Positions 10,917 to 23,518 of a stretch of DNA of 64,000 bases are shown piece after piece. The DNA lies in the NCBI GenBank assembly GCA_010909165.1, contig VJWM01000025.1:1240001-1304000 (forward strand), given 5' to 3'. The notes under the pieces were generated by a model. That model was not told where the DNA came from. It saw only the letters and a list, made by a program, of their open reading frames with translations, and searched no databases. The position numbers and the translations under genes are program-made. How positions within the stretch are numbered: the first letter of the stretch is position 1; each line of letters begins with the position of its first letter. This stretch comes from Anthoceros angustus (taxonomy: Eukaryota; Streptophyta; Anthocerotopsida; Anthocerotales; Anthocerotaceae).

Positions 10917-12429
10917 AAAAGGGGTTTTGGAAAAAATTCCAACCCTATTTCGTCGGAAACTGAAGTTGGTTTGGTTTTGTTGGTTTTTGTAGGTGAACAT
11001 CCATCGGTTTCGAGCATTCTCGGCTCCGGCACCACTTCTTGTCGAGTCATTTATACCGCGCTGGCACCTTGTACTCAGGTTCATGGCGATTTAGTCAGTG
11101 TGATGAAGAGCCAGTGACCTCATTGTTCCATAATTTCGTCATGTTCATAGTTTTAGCATTTTGTGTGGTTTTGTATATTTTTGTATACCAGGGGGCCTAG
11201 GCGCGCATAAGTGCACGCCTAATCAACGCTATTAACTTGTGCACACACTGTGCGAAAAGAACGCGAATCTTCTAATGGGGAAACAAGTCCTTTTGGAGGT
11301 CTGAGGATATGTCGGAACTCCCGACAAAATAACAAGTAGCAGGCATCGGCAGAGGTTCACCTAGACCGCTCTCATATATCTATCCTATGCCCTAATGCGA
11401 CAAAGAACACCCTATCCCCTTTTTATCCTTTACGGTGTTTCCGTCTCTTTCGACGGTGACCTAGTACCGGGTTATCATCAAACATGCCAGGGGGGCCCAG
11501 CTGGTAAACAAGTGCATGCACCAGGGGGCAAGGGGGCCCAGGTGCACGCACCCAAGGTCAAGAAGGGCCTAGGAGCATGAACCCATATGGTTCATGCATC
11601 CTAGTGCATTCCCAGACGATTCATCCAAAGAAAAAAAGAACAAAAAATCTAAAAATCCCCAAAAAAAATCCCAAAAAAGTCCAATTTTGGAGGCAAGTGC
11701 GCGCACTTGCCCTAAAATTTTGATATTTTGTTGAATTTTTTGGTATTTTTTGATATTTTTATTGTTTTAAAGGGTTCCTTTCGACGTTTTCAACCTTTTT
11801 TGTGCACCTCCCTAATGTGGATATGTTCTTATCTTTTTTTAACCATCATCTTTTTTCTAGTGGTTAAAACTTTGAACTAGTAGTGAGAACCTTTTGCATC
11901 TTTTGAATCTTGAGACGTTTGGCGTGGGCCCAGCTCCAAGTGCAGACCATGCCACTCTCATTCTCGCACTGCACGCGGATCAAGAGCATCAGGTCAACGA
12001 AGATATTATTGTCCCATTGTCTAAGAAACAAAGTCTTGTAAAATTCCCAGAGCGAGAGTATAGTCTTAGGATTGAGTGGTATAAATGAAAGGTTGGTGCG
12101 CAAACAAGTTTGCGCAAATTACAAGCCCTAAAACTCTAAACATTTGTATCGTCCAACACACACGGCAATGATTGCGGTGTTGAGACTAGATATAAGTGCG
12201 CGCATAAGTTTGCGCACGAATTCTGTGTCCAGTTTGAAAGAAAAAGCCGAACGAGAGTGAGACTTCAGGTTTTTGCCACGTACTTGCAATCTACAATCTC
12301 AATAAGTGTATCAAAATAATTATTCAAAAGGTTGCGGGTGACATGTCTACAGAGAAATACCAAAAAGGCTGATTATAGTGCGGATTTTTTCAAGTGCAAA
12401 AAGGGGTCCGGCCACGTTTGTGTGCAAAA

Positions 12430-12465
12430 AAGGGTTTCAGGAGAAACCCCTTTCTACACAAACGC
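12430..12465. repeat. Right member of an inverted repeat pair
   Basis: It contains GAAACCCCTTTCTACACAAA followed by CGCTGTT, which pairs with 10885-10916. The pair encloses about 1.5 kb and could be the ends of a non-autonomous DNA element. No target-site duplication was identified. Confidence 0.5.
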
Positions 12466-12473
12466 TGTTATAC

Positions 12474-12745
12474 GTGACAAACAAGCTTCCCTTTGAAAAT
12501 GGGAGAAAACTAGTAGTATGACTTCGCTTGCAATAGCATATGAAACAAACAAGCTTCCCTTTCAACATGGGAGAAAACTAGCACTATGACTCCACTTCCA
12601 ATAGCACACGCGTCAAACAAGCGTCCCTTCCAACATGGTAGAAAAATAGTACTATTACTCCGCTTGCAATAGCATATGTGACAAACAAGCTTCCCTTCCA
12701 ACAAGGGAGAAAACTAGTATCTTCCCTTGCAATCAGACACATGTG
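12474..12745. repeat. Tandem repeat, 68-bp unit, four copies
   Basis: ACAAGCTTCC or its variant ACAAGCGTCC occurs at 12481, 12549, 12617 and 12685, exactly 68 bp apart. Each is followed by CATGGGAGAAAACTAG-like sequence. Confidence 0.9.
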
Positions 12746-12758
12746 AGAGGGCGAGAAC

Positions 12759-12922
12759 TCTTTCCAATCTCATGCTCAAGTTAACTTGGTCGGGCTCCTT
12801 AACTAGACGATCGTACTTCTCAGTCACATGACCTTGTGACTCTTTTAAATCTCATGCTGAAAGTAACTTGGTTGGGTTCCCTAACGGGAGGATCTTTACC
12901 TTTTAGTCACATAAACATGATA
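12759..12922. repeat. Tandem duplication, 82-bp unit, two copies
   Basis: Copies start TCTTTCCAATCTCATGCT at 12759 and TCTTTTAAATCTCATGCT at 12841. Both continue with AACTTGGT and end near GTCACAT. Confidence 0.75.
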
Positions 12923-13320
12923 TCTTATGGTAATAATGTAAGTGTATACAATTCTACATAGGATCTTGTGGTGGAATCATGCAACTTATCTCATGATAAA
13001 TTGATATAGATTATAAAGCGAGTGTCTTGAGCTGAACTCTTTCTGGCGAGGTTCTTGAAGTGAACTCTAATAGTGATCATTGATTAGAAATCCGTTGCCG
13101 ATTAAATTCATCGGTATGTAAAAAATGAGTACCTCTAATATATAGAAACTGATTGGCACTTTGGTTTCATAAAACAAGAATGTCCAAAAGGCCTAAGTTT
13201 TCATATCCCATACGTGAAGGAGAAAATGTGGTTTGACATATAAGGCATGTAAGAGAAATCCTTATAGAGCAAATTAAGAATAATTTTTTTTCTCCATACT
13301 AGACATTGATTTTTCTTCTC

Positions 13321-16168
13321 TCCAGTCTTTTCTTAGACATTAGAGCTTTTTAGTAAGTTCAGAGTTGAATTAAAACTAAAACACAAACAACACAAAAAAC
13401 TGATGCCCAACCAGAACATGGGAGAGAAAGTAAAACTGGAAGTAATAATTAAATCCTTTTTAATAAATATGTTATCAGTCAGCGTATGTACATATGTACG
13501 TACATCAAAGGTTAAAAGTATGAACGTTAGACAGGTTTGGGTCCCATTGGCGGTGGGCACATAATCATTATGGAGGTTGGTGCTGAGTTTCCCCGCCGTG
13601 AATCGTGAGTAGCGAATGGTCATGGAGTGGAGCTGACAGAAATGAGCGGAAATTGGGACTGAAATGGGTGTGCCTTGTTGTGAAAGTGAATCTGACGCCG
13701 AGTCAGACCTCTTAGAAACGAGCTTGCACTGAAGCCGAAGAATTCCGAGAGGAGAAGCACAACCACCACAAGTTTTCCGCACCTCCATAAGTACCTAGTT
13801 GAGCCTGGAAGGCTGGGCGACGTGGAGGATTTTAGCATAGAGGGCGGTGGTTTACGTGGGGGCTGGAAGGCATCTTCGAGGGAGTGGGTGCTGGTGGGAC
13901 CGAAGCAGCAGTCTGGGAACTCGGAAGGAATGATGGTTGCAACGAGCTTCGCTCTGCTGTTACACCTTTGCTTACACCTGATGCCCAATGTCCCGTGTCG
14001 GCGTCGGCGTCGGCGTCGCTTCGCTGCGCTGCACAGTAGCTGATGCGGCAAGATTCACGCCAATCTGTGGTACTGGAATCAACGCTGCCGCTCCTTCTTC
14101 TACATATGTAGACTACGTACATATTCCAGAAGGAAAATCCGCCCACTGGACATGTCTTGAGGCATGTGAGCGGATGAGGCATGTGCATACATGGACAGAA
14201 ATGGCATGAGAAATAATTCTCCATGACTCCATCCTCATCCGATCCATATATGCTGTGGAAAGAGCCTGCCCCACACTAGTAGACCAGTACATCCTGTACA
14301 GGAACAACAAACGTTGATGACGGATGGGGCTTTTTTGCAGAGGCAAGATCGGGCTGGGCCACCAGTCCTGTGATCACTCCAGTCCCTGCAGCCTGCTGTC
14401 CTCGCAGGGCAGGCAAGGGTCCCACGGTCTTGGACAGTTGGGACGGCTCCCTCGCTCCACTCTGTCGTCCACCAGAGACTGCTCTCCCCTCTTCCTCGTG
14501 TGCTGCAACTTGTTCCTTGAAGCAGCGCTGGAATCCGGATACAGTGTCATGTGTTGCGTAGGGCTAACGCGGACATCACATTGCTGTGACATGTGCTCTC
14601 GCCACGATGCCGCACAGACTCCTGTGCCACATAAAAGGCAGCGACATGCCGATGCGCAGCAGCAGCGACATCACAGGCTCCAATGCCTCTAGGTCAACAT
14701 CATACACGAGTCCCCCAGCTCCGTTCCGCCATTACTCGCACAGATACAGATACACAACGCAACGAGGCGTCCAAGACGCGAGCACACGGACACGGCTACC
14801 GACCTCCCAGTCCGTGGCAGGCCTGCCAATGCCAAACCTCTGGTCTGCCATGATTCAAGAAAAGCTAGCTGCCTTGAATCGCGTGCCGATGCTCCACCTG
14901 TCACCTCTGCTTGGAATGCTGCTCTCTCCCGCCTCTGCGGCTCCCGCAGATGAGACAGCGCCCGATGAAACGGATCCCGTTTCCCCCACTCCCGGACAAA
15001 GGCCGTGGATCGCACTGAGCAACAATGGCATCTAACAGCACGGCGTCTTCCGTCTTCCGTCTTCCGTCTTCCGCCTTTCCCCTTCCCCCGTTCCGTCCAC
15101 CGCGCCTCCGGCCCCTAACGGTCCTGCGCCAAACCCTAAAAGCGCGGCCTCTGCCAACCTTTTTCCACTAGTTTTTGGGCCTTTTCCGGACCCAATGACT
15201 GCGCTCCTGTCCACACCTGAACTCGCTAAATTTGCGCCACGAAGCCACAAACACGAAGCCTGGGAGTCCCACGTATTACGGAATCCATACGCGGACGGCT
15301 CGCAACCTCGCAACTAGCTGTGATATATATATATATGCCTAATACGGGTACGAATGTACTGTACATGCCTTGACTCTGGAGTCCAGGAGGTGTATATTCT
15401 ATCCGTGTCGGTTTAATTTGGTGCTGCTGTACGTACAGTAGCTGTATCCATGTACAGTGCGTGTTTGATTCAAAATTTGAACGGGTCGACAAACGACACG
15501 GACCAGGGGACACGGCCCTGATTAATGCCATTATAATAATCGGGGAACGACAACAAAGGGTTCGAAATTTGAACGCCACTGGAGCCCACCCCCGTTCACA
15601 CAGCGCAGCACGGGAACGGGACGGGAAACGGAGGGGGCCGGGGAAACGGGCTGTGACGGCTTCTTCTCTCTTTTGGCCGCGGCCATGGCTGGCAAACTGT
15701 TGTGGCTGCTGCTCTCCCGTCACACGCCGGCGTTCTTCGCACTTTCCTTCTTCTGTGCTCCGTTGAGCTCGTCGGCTGATGAGCTGTGAGGCGATGTTGC
15801 GGCAGCTGGAGGGCTAGCTTCTCGGGATTTCTCTCTCTCTCGCGCAGGACTTGGCTTCCTGGGCTGCGCTGTGCTCGACTGTGTGAGTGTCGGTGCGTTG
15901 TGGGCGGTGGCTGGCTGCGCTGTTTGCACATTCGATGTGGGTTATGAGTGCCGGGGCCGCATTCGGCTTCCCCGGGTAGCGCAGGGCAGGATTGTTGGGC
16001 GGGCACGTTGGAGGCAGGTGGTGGAAGGATGTGAATTGGACAAGGAGTGGGTGGGTATGGGATCGGTAGCGATGAGGATGATGCTTGAAGCTGCTGGTCG
16101 TGGCAATGGGGTGAGGTAGGAGGAGGAGGTTGAGTTTCGGAAGTTGCTGCTGGGTGTAGCTTGAATCC
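13321..16168. other. Gene-free stretch grading into the leader of the LONGIFOLIA/TRM gene
   Basis: GC content rises from about 13.6 kb. Open frames on both strands (for example 13620-14051 minus, 14586-15035 plus) show no domain or consistent splice sites. CGTCTTCC is repeated near 15047-15075. The last several hundred bases are probably promoter and 5' UTR of the gene starting at 16169; an 82-codon upstream reading frame (15871-16119) would lie in such a leader. Confidence 0.5.
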
Positions 16169-19100
16169 ATGGAGGTTGTGGAGGTGAGGACGCCCTCTTC
16201 CAGAGCGCCTCCGCAGTCGCCCAAATTGGGAGGCTGCGTCGGCGTCTTCTTCAACTTCTTCGACCTCAATAAGCGTCTGCAAGGATCCCGTCTCTTCTCC
16301 AAGCGCCTTCCCGCAGGTGCGCTGTTGCAGCATCTTCTTCCCTCTGCAACTGAATCATGTTTCCACTCACCTGAGCTGAGCTGAGCTGAGCTTGTGGGTT
16401 TGAATGCTGCAGAGAGGCCGGGCAGGGATAAGGATGGCAAGGCTGCCAGAGACGACAGCCTCATTGCTGCCAAGCTGCTGCTGGTATGACCGTACCAGCC
16501 CGCATTGCAATGCATTTGCATTTTCATCGTGTTGCGTTCCGTTGGCGTGCATTGTTCGTGCGTGGACTGAATTGCAGTGTTGTCTTATCGTCGTGGTGTA
16601 GATTGCGGACGAGAACAGGTCTGTTCCGTCCAGCAAGAAAGCTTCGCCGGAGAAGGCCAAGAGCTCGAAGCAGGGATCGTCACCTGCTCCTGCAGGCAGC
16701 AGCAGCAGTGGCAAGGATGGAGGCGTGTCGGTTTCGCCTCCGAAGCGAGTGCCGGGCGTTGTGGCCCGGCTCATGGGCCTGGAGTCGTTCCCCTCCAGCA
16801 GCGACACGCGCAGCAGCAGCACAAGCAGAATTGCGGATTCTTCCCACCCTTCCTCTGCGCCTCAGTCCCCGAGGCGGCAGCAGCAGCAGGAATCCTATTC
16901 CCGCCCAGATTCCACAGGAGGAGGAGCAGGAGACAGGGGTCGGAGCAAGATGTCATGCAAAGGGAAGGTGCCCACTTCCGTCCGCAGAACATCTCCATCT
17001 CCATCTGCTTCGCCTTCTTCAGCAGGGGATCGGAAATCGCAGCCTCCTCTTTCTTCTTCAGCTGGGACAGGGAAGGGGAGGAAGGCTGCGGCCGCGGCCT
17101 CGGCTATGCATGTGCAGGCGACCGAGCTTGGTGCGAAGAGATCTCCAAGGCACCACATGCACCATCAGCACACGGCTGCTGCCGACAGTCGATCCAGTTA
17201 CAGCAGCGACTCGAGGTTCTCCGAGTCTGGTGGGGTGTCACCAGTGTATGTGGATCCTGACCTGACGTGCAACACCAGACTTGTTCCTGCTGCTGCTGCT
17301 GGGTACAAGGGTGGTGGGGTGGTCCAGGAGGAGACGAAGGCGGGCCTGCCTAAATCCAATCCCAGCTCTCCCAGGCGCCCCATTCTGCTGCCGTCCAAGA
17401 ACAACAAGAAGCTCTCATCCCCAATCCGGAGCCCCACCAGGATGGGGAGCAAGAGTGCAGCCATCCTGCTGGAAGCTGCGCAGAAGATCCTGGAGCCCAA
17501 CAACGTGAAGGGGAGAGTGGCGGGCCGTCCTTCTCCCGTCAAGCCTTTCCAGGACTTTGAGAATGGGGGTCCTGTCCCCGGGGGAAGACGGTCTTTGGAT
17601 TTCAGAGGAATCAGCAGCGGGAGGGAATGGTGGGAGCAGGATGAAGATGGAGGTGGGGCCGGGAGCAGGAGGCGAGCAGGGTCCTCTTCTCCGGGACCCA
17701 GACCCCACAATGTCCTGGGCATGCATTCTGTGGTCACTCTGCGTCCTTGCTCTCCTGTGCCGTCAGAGAGGCAGGTTGGTGGCAATAATGGTGCTGGAGC
17801 TGGAGCTGCGATGGGAATGCGGGGTCTTGATGGGGTTGGCGAGGTGGATGAGGGCAGGTCCCAGGTACCCACAGCCAGAGCCATGCTGTTCGGTACAACT
17901 TCACCAACACGAAAGCGACCGGGGCAGCTGGCGGATGTGGATGCCATGCCCATGCCTTCTAGTTCCTTCCGGGTGCAGGCGGCCAGGGACACGGACTTCG
18001 AAGCTGTTCTGTCCCGGTACCAGGATCCTCCCAAGGTGGAGGCGGGCAGGAAGAAGGAGAAGGAGAAGGAGATGTTCGGGAAGCACAACCAGCTGGGGAA
18101 GATGACGGCAGAGCAGAAGTCGGAGCTGGTGCGGAGCCTGAGTGTGACGGACCAGACTGAGACTCTGCACCGGAGCGGGAGCGTGAAGGAGAAGGTGTCG
18201 TCAAAGATGGGCTCCCTCCTCCGCAGCAAGAGTGCGAGGGAAGACAAGAAGCTGGTGAAGCAGGCTCAGCTTGCGGAGGGCCAGCCTGTGCAGCAGCAGC
18301 AGGTGAAGGGGAATGGTGATGTGGTGGGCAAATTAGGTCGTGCCCCAGCCCAGCGTCAGTCTTTGTCTGGGACTAGGAATGCCAAGGCTTTCCCTGGGAC
18401 GACAGGGGCTCCCAGCCCCTGTGTGGCAGCAGGAAAGGTGGAGTCTGGGAAGCAGGATAGTGCAGGAGCTCGAGCTATGAAGGTGCTCCGAGGGAAGCCT
18501 GGACGAAGCAGGAGGCAGGAGAGGGAGGAGGAGACCCAGGAGTGCAGGGACGTGAGCCCACCACCTGGTGAGAGTCGGGTGTTCCCTGCAGCAGGGGATG
18601 CTGAGATACCTACTCACCTCTCGCCTGGCTCCTCTTCAGAGTCCCAGGGAGGCTCAGAGGTAAGCAGTTCTGGTGGTGGGAAAGGGATCTTAAGCTACAG
18701 CAGGCTTTTCAGAGGGCGGAAAGAGGGACATGGTGATGGTGAGGAGGAGCAGAGTCCCAAGTCGTCTCACTCTGTGAGGTCTCTCTTCAGGCGGAAGCCC
18801 ACATCCCCGGAAGCTCCTGCTCCGGTTGTGCTGCGGAGAGGTTCTAAGAGGATTCAGGCTGACATGAAGGCGCCTGGGGCCGGGCAGGCCATGAGTATGT
18901 CGTTCGATCTGGATGCGGAGGGGTTTGAGAGAGGGTTATCGTTCGACATGGGGAAGCTGCCTCTAGGCTGTCTCATCAGCGAGCTCGCAGATGTGTTGGA
19001 GTGTAAGGACAAGAATACAACCTCGGAGGAGAGACTTGTCGGCCCCTCCACAAATACAGCTGCCCTCGACCCGGTTGATGCAGATGACACCATCCAGCTC

Positions 19101-20935
19101 AGGGTGACTTGTCGGGAAGGAGGACAGAATGCTACCAGACTGACCGCTGAAAAAACGAATGCGACCAGATCGTTTCAGTCACCAGACACGGATGGTTTTG
19201 AAGAGAAGACAATCGACCAGGATTACCAAAGACGGAAATCTCAAGCCAGGCTCACGAGGGCGCTGCAACGTGGTGCTGTGACTCAATTCAGGGGGGATGT
19301 CTTCAAGTACGATTTCAGTGTGGATGCCACCATGGAAGAGGAGGAGCCTGACAAGATGTTTGCAGCATACATCAAGTCCGGCATCATAGATGAGTTCACC
19401 ATGGAGAGCACGTTCCAGCAAGACGAGGCTGACAAGAATTTTTCAGGATACATTGCTGCGTCCGACTCCTTGATGGATCGGGATCTCGTCTGCCACAGCA
19501 TTTCCCTCTCAGATGATGCTGCATTGGATGTGGATGGGGTCGGAGCCAAAAAGGATGCTATCTGCATCCTGACTGAAAGCCGCCAACTGCTTGACAGCCT
19601 TAAGGTACGCGTTGTCCCCTATGTGGGCCAGACCAGTGACATTAGTCTGACTTGTACCTTCTCCGTCCTTTTGTGTCTGTATCTCTGGCTGATGTATCTG
19701 TATAATCTTCTTTGCTCGTTTGCAGCCGTCAAGCATCAGCTTTGATATTGGCTCATGCGGATCAGGCAACCCCGTAGCTGTCCCGTTTGTAAAGAGCCGG
19801 GTGTTTCTGTCTGACGAGCATGGTGATCCAACAGAAGCAGCCCGGAAATCCACATGCAGCGATGACATCGGGCAGCCGAGTCCCGTGTCTCCTCTGGAGG
19901 CCCCTTTCCAAGACGAGGCTCAAGATGCAGCGTCTCAAGAAGGGTCGTCTCCCAAGGCCTCACACGACTTCGTGGCCGCTCTGGATGAGCTTGAAGGTAA
20001 ACATCTTACTCTGCTGCCCACAGCCAGAACCTGCATTTGCCTGCAACCTTCCTCTCAATTGTCTCAGCCGATCCTTACTCTGAAAACTTCAATGTGTGCC
20101 TGCAGAGGAGAAAGCAGTTGTTCTGAGCACAGTGGTTGACGACTCCACAGCCAGCCACCATGGGGCCGAGAAGGAGCAGCAGAGCAAAGGTGAGGGGTCT
20201 ACTGCACCCATTGAGACGGCCAGCATCTTGGAAGCCATCCTGGACCTCTCCCGCATTCGCCAGATCGACCTTGAAGATATCGGCATTCTGGAGGGAGCTG
20301 CAGCAGGAGCAGCAGGAGGAGCAGGAGCAAGAGCAGATGACACAGAGGACGAGGACCAGGCCTACATCGCCGGCATCCTCACCAAGTCCAAGTTTCTAGC
20401 GAAGGAACCGACTCCATGGTTCTCCCAGACGCTGCCAATCAACCCCGACGTCTTCGCCCAGCTGGAGAACCAGGAGCGAGCCTGGAGCGAAACCGATTCC
20501 TGCAAAGCAGACAGCTCTGTAGCAGACAGCGACTCCACCAGCTGCTCCAGAAGTGACAGCAAGCTTCTGCAGGTACAGTGGCTGGACCGCAAGCTCTTCT
20601 TCGACTGTGTGAATGAGGCTGTGTGTGAGAGGCTGTCAGAGTACAGCATGGACGAGCCATGGGTGAAAAAGCAGGTGCTGCGTGCGGTGCCTGCACCCAC
20701 TGGGAAGCAGCTCGTGAAGCAGGTGTACGAGCAGGTGAGCCAGTGGAGGAACATGGATGTGGAAAGCCTGGAAACGTTGATACTCTATGACATGGGCCAT
20801 GGCAGTGGACAGTGGACGGACTTAGCGCATGAGGTTAGAGATATAGGATTAGAAATCGAACGTCACATTTTCAGAGTGATGATCGAAGAGCTCGTGAAGG
20901 AAACATTAGACAGCGTTCCTGCAAGCCTCCACTAA
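16169..20935 (+). CDS. LONGIFOLIA/TRM family protein (TON1-recruiting motif; DUF4378 C-terminus)
   Basis: Predicted exons are 16169-16316, 16413-16483, 16602-19604, 19726-19996 and 20106-20935, with GT-AG borders and a continuous frame giving about 1440 residues. The first exon encodes a family-typical start (GCVGVFFNFFDLN, then SKRLPA). Residues just after 120 contain VARLMGLES, the conserved M-motif of TRM/LONGIFOLIA proteins. A long, serine-, proline- and basic-rich disordered middle follows. The last 130 residues form the DUF4378 region (WLDRKLFFDCVNEAV, then LEIERHIFRVMIEELV), which resembles the TON1-binding motif. TRM proteins tether TON1/PP2A complexes to cortical microtubules and affect cell elongation and division-plane positioning. 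It converges with the PPR gene 200 bp downstream. Length exceeds most angiosperm members. Exact TRM subgroup cannot be assigned by eye. Confidence 0.9.
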
Positions 20936-21132
20936 TTCGTGAGTGTCATCCGCGCTTTTGTACATTACAGCCCTGTGGACAGTTATCTTGTAGATACAAC
21001 AACGGCAACCAGTTTTCCCGGTGCTGGCAAGCGCACTGGATAGAGATGAGATAGGCTTTGACAAGACATGGAGAAGAGTTCGGGAAAAAATTGAAAGCTA
21101 AGGTCCTCTTGGTTGCAAAGTTGTTGCATCTG

Positions 21133-23518
21133 CTAATGGTGATCCCCACAAGAGCAGGCCCCATCCTTGAATCGGTGGACACGGTGAGAATCTCTGATAG
21201 TGATCTCTCTCCTTTCGATTCTGGAGATGAACTTAGTACCTCCATGACAGTTATTGCACATTCGAAGATCCTTGGTGATGAGCAGACCGGTACCTTCAGG
21301 TGTGTTGAGTATACCGAATGACAAGGCCAGTTTCTCAGCATGCCCACACAAAGCATCCTCCCTCTGCTGATCAGGCTTCAGCAAAGAGTCCACCCTCGGG
21401 ACAAACCCCTCCTCTTTCATCTGGAGGCCCAGACTCCTGAGCTTTGTATAAGCTGAATCACTCATTTCAAAGCCCGTATCTCCAACAACAAACTCATGCA
21501 CCTTGTTGTTCACTTCGATCGAGGCCCTTGCAGGTTTTTTCTGAGCACCTGCGTCCTTTCGTAGATTCTCTATCTCTTCCACTTCCTCCCATCTGCTAGC
21601 CTCCACGTACATGTTGGTCATGAGTACATAGGCAGAAGCCTCCTGGGGATTCATCTTCACAAGTCGGTCGAAGCATTGCCTTCCCAGTTCCACGTTGCCA
21701 TGAGACTTGCAAGCATTCAGCAAAGACGTCCAACCGACACTGTCAGCCTTGAACGGCATGGACTGCAGCAGAGATTCTGCGTCTTGTAAGCATCCTGACC
21801 GTCCAAGGAGATCAACCATGCAGTTGTAGTGCTCAACTGTGGGCCTGATGCCGTGGGCTTCTTGCATTAGCTTGAAGTACTGCTGACCCTCACTAACTAG
21901 GCCAACGTGACTGCATGCCACAAGCAGGCAGGTGAAGGTCGACGCATTGGGCTCAAATCCCTGTTCGACCATCTTGTCAAAACAATGCAAAGCCAGTTGA
22001 CCTTGACTGTGCTGCCCATAGCCATTTATCAGCGTATTCCATGTTGCTGTATCCCTTGTTTGCAGACTGTCAAACGCTGTCTGAGCCTCTTCCAGTCTCC
22101 CACATTTCACATACATATCCACCAAGCTGTTTCCAACAATGACGTCTGCCAAAAGTCCTCTTTTCAATACCTGGGCATGGATTTGTTTGCCTGCTTGGAG
22201 GGCCCCTTTGGTGCCACACGCTTGTAAAGCACTAACAAATGTGACATTATCAGGAATCTTGCCCTCCTTCTGCATCCTGTCATACAATTCAAGAGCCTCC
22301 TGGCCAAACCCCTGTTGGGCATATCCCGTGACCATAGCAGTCCAGGTTACAACATTCTTGGAAGGCAAACTGTCAAACACTCCACGAGCTTCCTCCAAGC
22401 ACTTGCATTTCACATACATGTTCATGAGTGCCGTTCCAACAAAAACGTCGGCCTCAAGCCCCCTCTCCCTAATCTGATCATGGATCTGCCTACCTTCCTC
22501 TACTCTTCCAATGCTGCCACATCCTGTCAGGATGCTGACAAATGTGACATTGTTGGGTACTATGCCTGATTGCTGCATCTTGTCATATACTTCCAGCGCT
22601 TCCTCGCCAAGGCCATGCTGTGCATATCCTGCAATCATGGCATTCCAAGTCACCAGATTCCTGGTAGACAAGGTGTCAAACACTCTGCGAGCATCCACCA
22701 GGCTCCCACATCTAGCGTACATGTCCACCAAGGTATTCCCAACAAACACATTGGACTCAAACCCACTCGCCAACACGTCTGCATGTACCAGCTTCCCAGA
22801 GGTTAAATCCCCTGCTCCTGCACAAGCTTTCAGCACAGCCACAAAGATATAATCATTCGGTTTTATCCCCACCTCTTGCATCCGCTGGTAGATTTTCAGC
22901 GACTGGTCAGCTTGCCCATGCTCCCCGTTTGCAGAGATAATGGAGGCCCATGCAAACGTATCTGGTGCCGGCAACTTGCTGAAAACCTGGTTCGCTTCCA
23001 GCAGACACCCACGAGAAGCATACATGCGAATGACCTGGTTCCCCAAGAAGGTGTTTTGCTCATGCCCACTCAGCACCGTGAGAGCATGCACGCGTCTGCC
23101 AATTGCCAAATTTTTCTGTGCAATACACCCCCTCAACAGCAGATACAGCATGTGCGGGGAAACAGACACTCCTTTCGCAGCAATAAACTCCAGGGTCTGG
23201 AATGCCTCATCAAGCTCTCCCTCATCACACAACTTGCTCAGAAGGGCTTCAAACCCCTCCGTCGACTGAACAGCATTTCCCCCTTTTGCTGCAACCACCC
23301 TGCAGATGATTATACCATTCAGAAACTAAGAAGAGCAAGAACCTGAAGTCCAAGCTGCTCTCATCACATACAACAAATCTCCACACACCTGCTTTCTCCA
23401 AAACCAGTGTCCTCCTTTCGTATTCCGTGCACAGACTCCAAATAGCCCTTCACCTGAGATGATGACGATCATCCACCATTAATCGTCGTCCAACATAAAC
23501 ATGTGCAAAGAACTCCAT
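21133..23518 (-). CDS. PLS-class PPR protein with variant DYW-like domain ending Asp-His-His
   Basis: The main exon is 23299-21133 (minus). A short first exon, 23518-23454, begins with ATG, ends at a GT donor and keeps frame, giving 743 residues; this start is an inference because the main exon itself opens without an ATG. P, L and S motifs repeat from about residue 60, for example VVTWTAMVTGYAQQG and VDMYVKCGRLEEA. E motifs follow, then a PG-box with KKPARASIEVN, the deaminase zinc-ligand motif in CGHAEKLALSFG and CNNCH. The C-terminus is GACSCGDHH in place of the usual GDYW. PLS-DYW proteins bind specific organelle transcripts and edit one pyrimidine. The KPA box and altered tail suggest the variant class linked with U-to-C editing. 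No frame break is seen. Confidence 0.9.

Larger units (their letters stand above)
9173..13320. other. Long AT-rich intergenic region with repeats, no supported gene
   Basis: The longest open frames are 10338-10691 (+, 117 codons) and 10688-11050 (-, 120 codons). Neither shows a known domain or clean splice borders, and the second overlaps a tandem repeat. The stretch 11160-12240 has recurring GC-palindromic words such as TGCGCGCA and TTTGCGCAAA in an otherwise AT-rich background. Tandem repeats and an inverted repeat pair are listed separately. It looks like decayed mobile-element territory. Confidence 0.6.

Noticed and set aside
15596-16527. Two long minus-strand frames (245 and 237 codons)
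   Set aside because: Low-complexity Pro/Ser/His composition, no domain, overlapping the probable 5' UTR and first exon of a well-supported gene on the other strand.
16486-17265. 259-codon plus-strand frame rich in Arg and Ala
   Set aside because: Alternative frame of exons 2-3 of the LONGIFOLIA/TRM gene, spanning two predicted introns.
17198-18247. 349-codon open frame on the minus strand
   Set aside because: It lies wholly within the main LONGIFOLIA/TRM exon on the opposite strand; GC-rich coding sequence often leaves the complement open. No domain.
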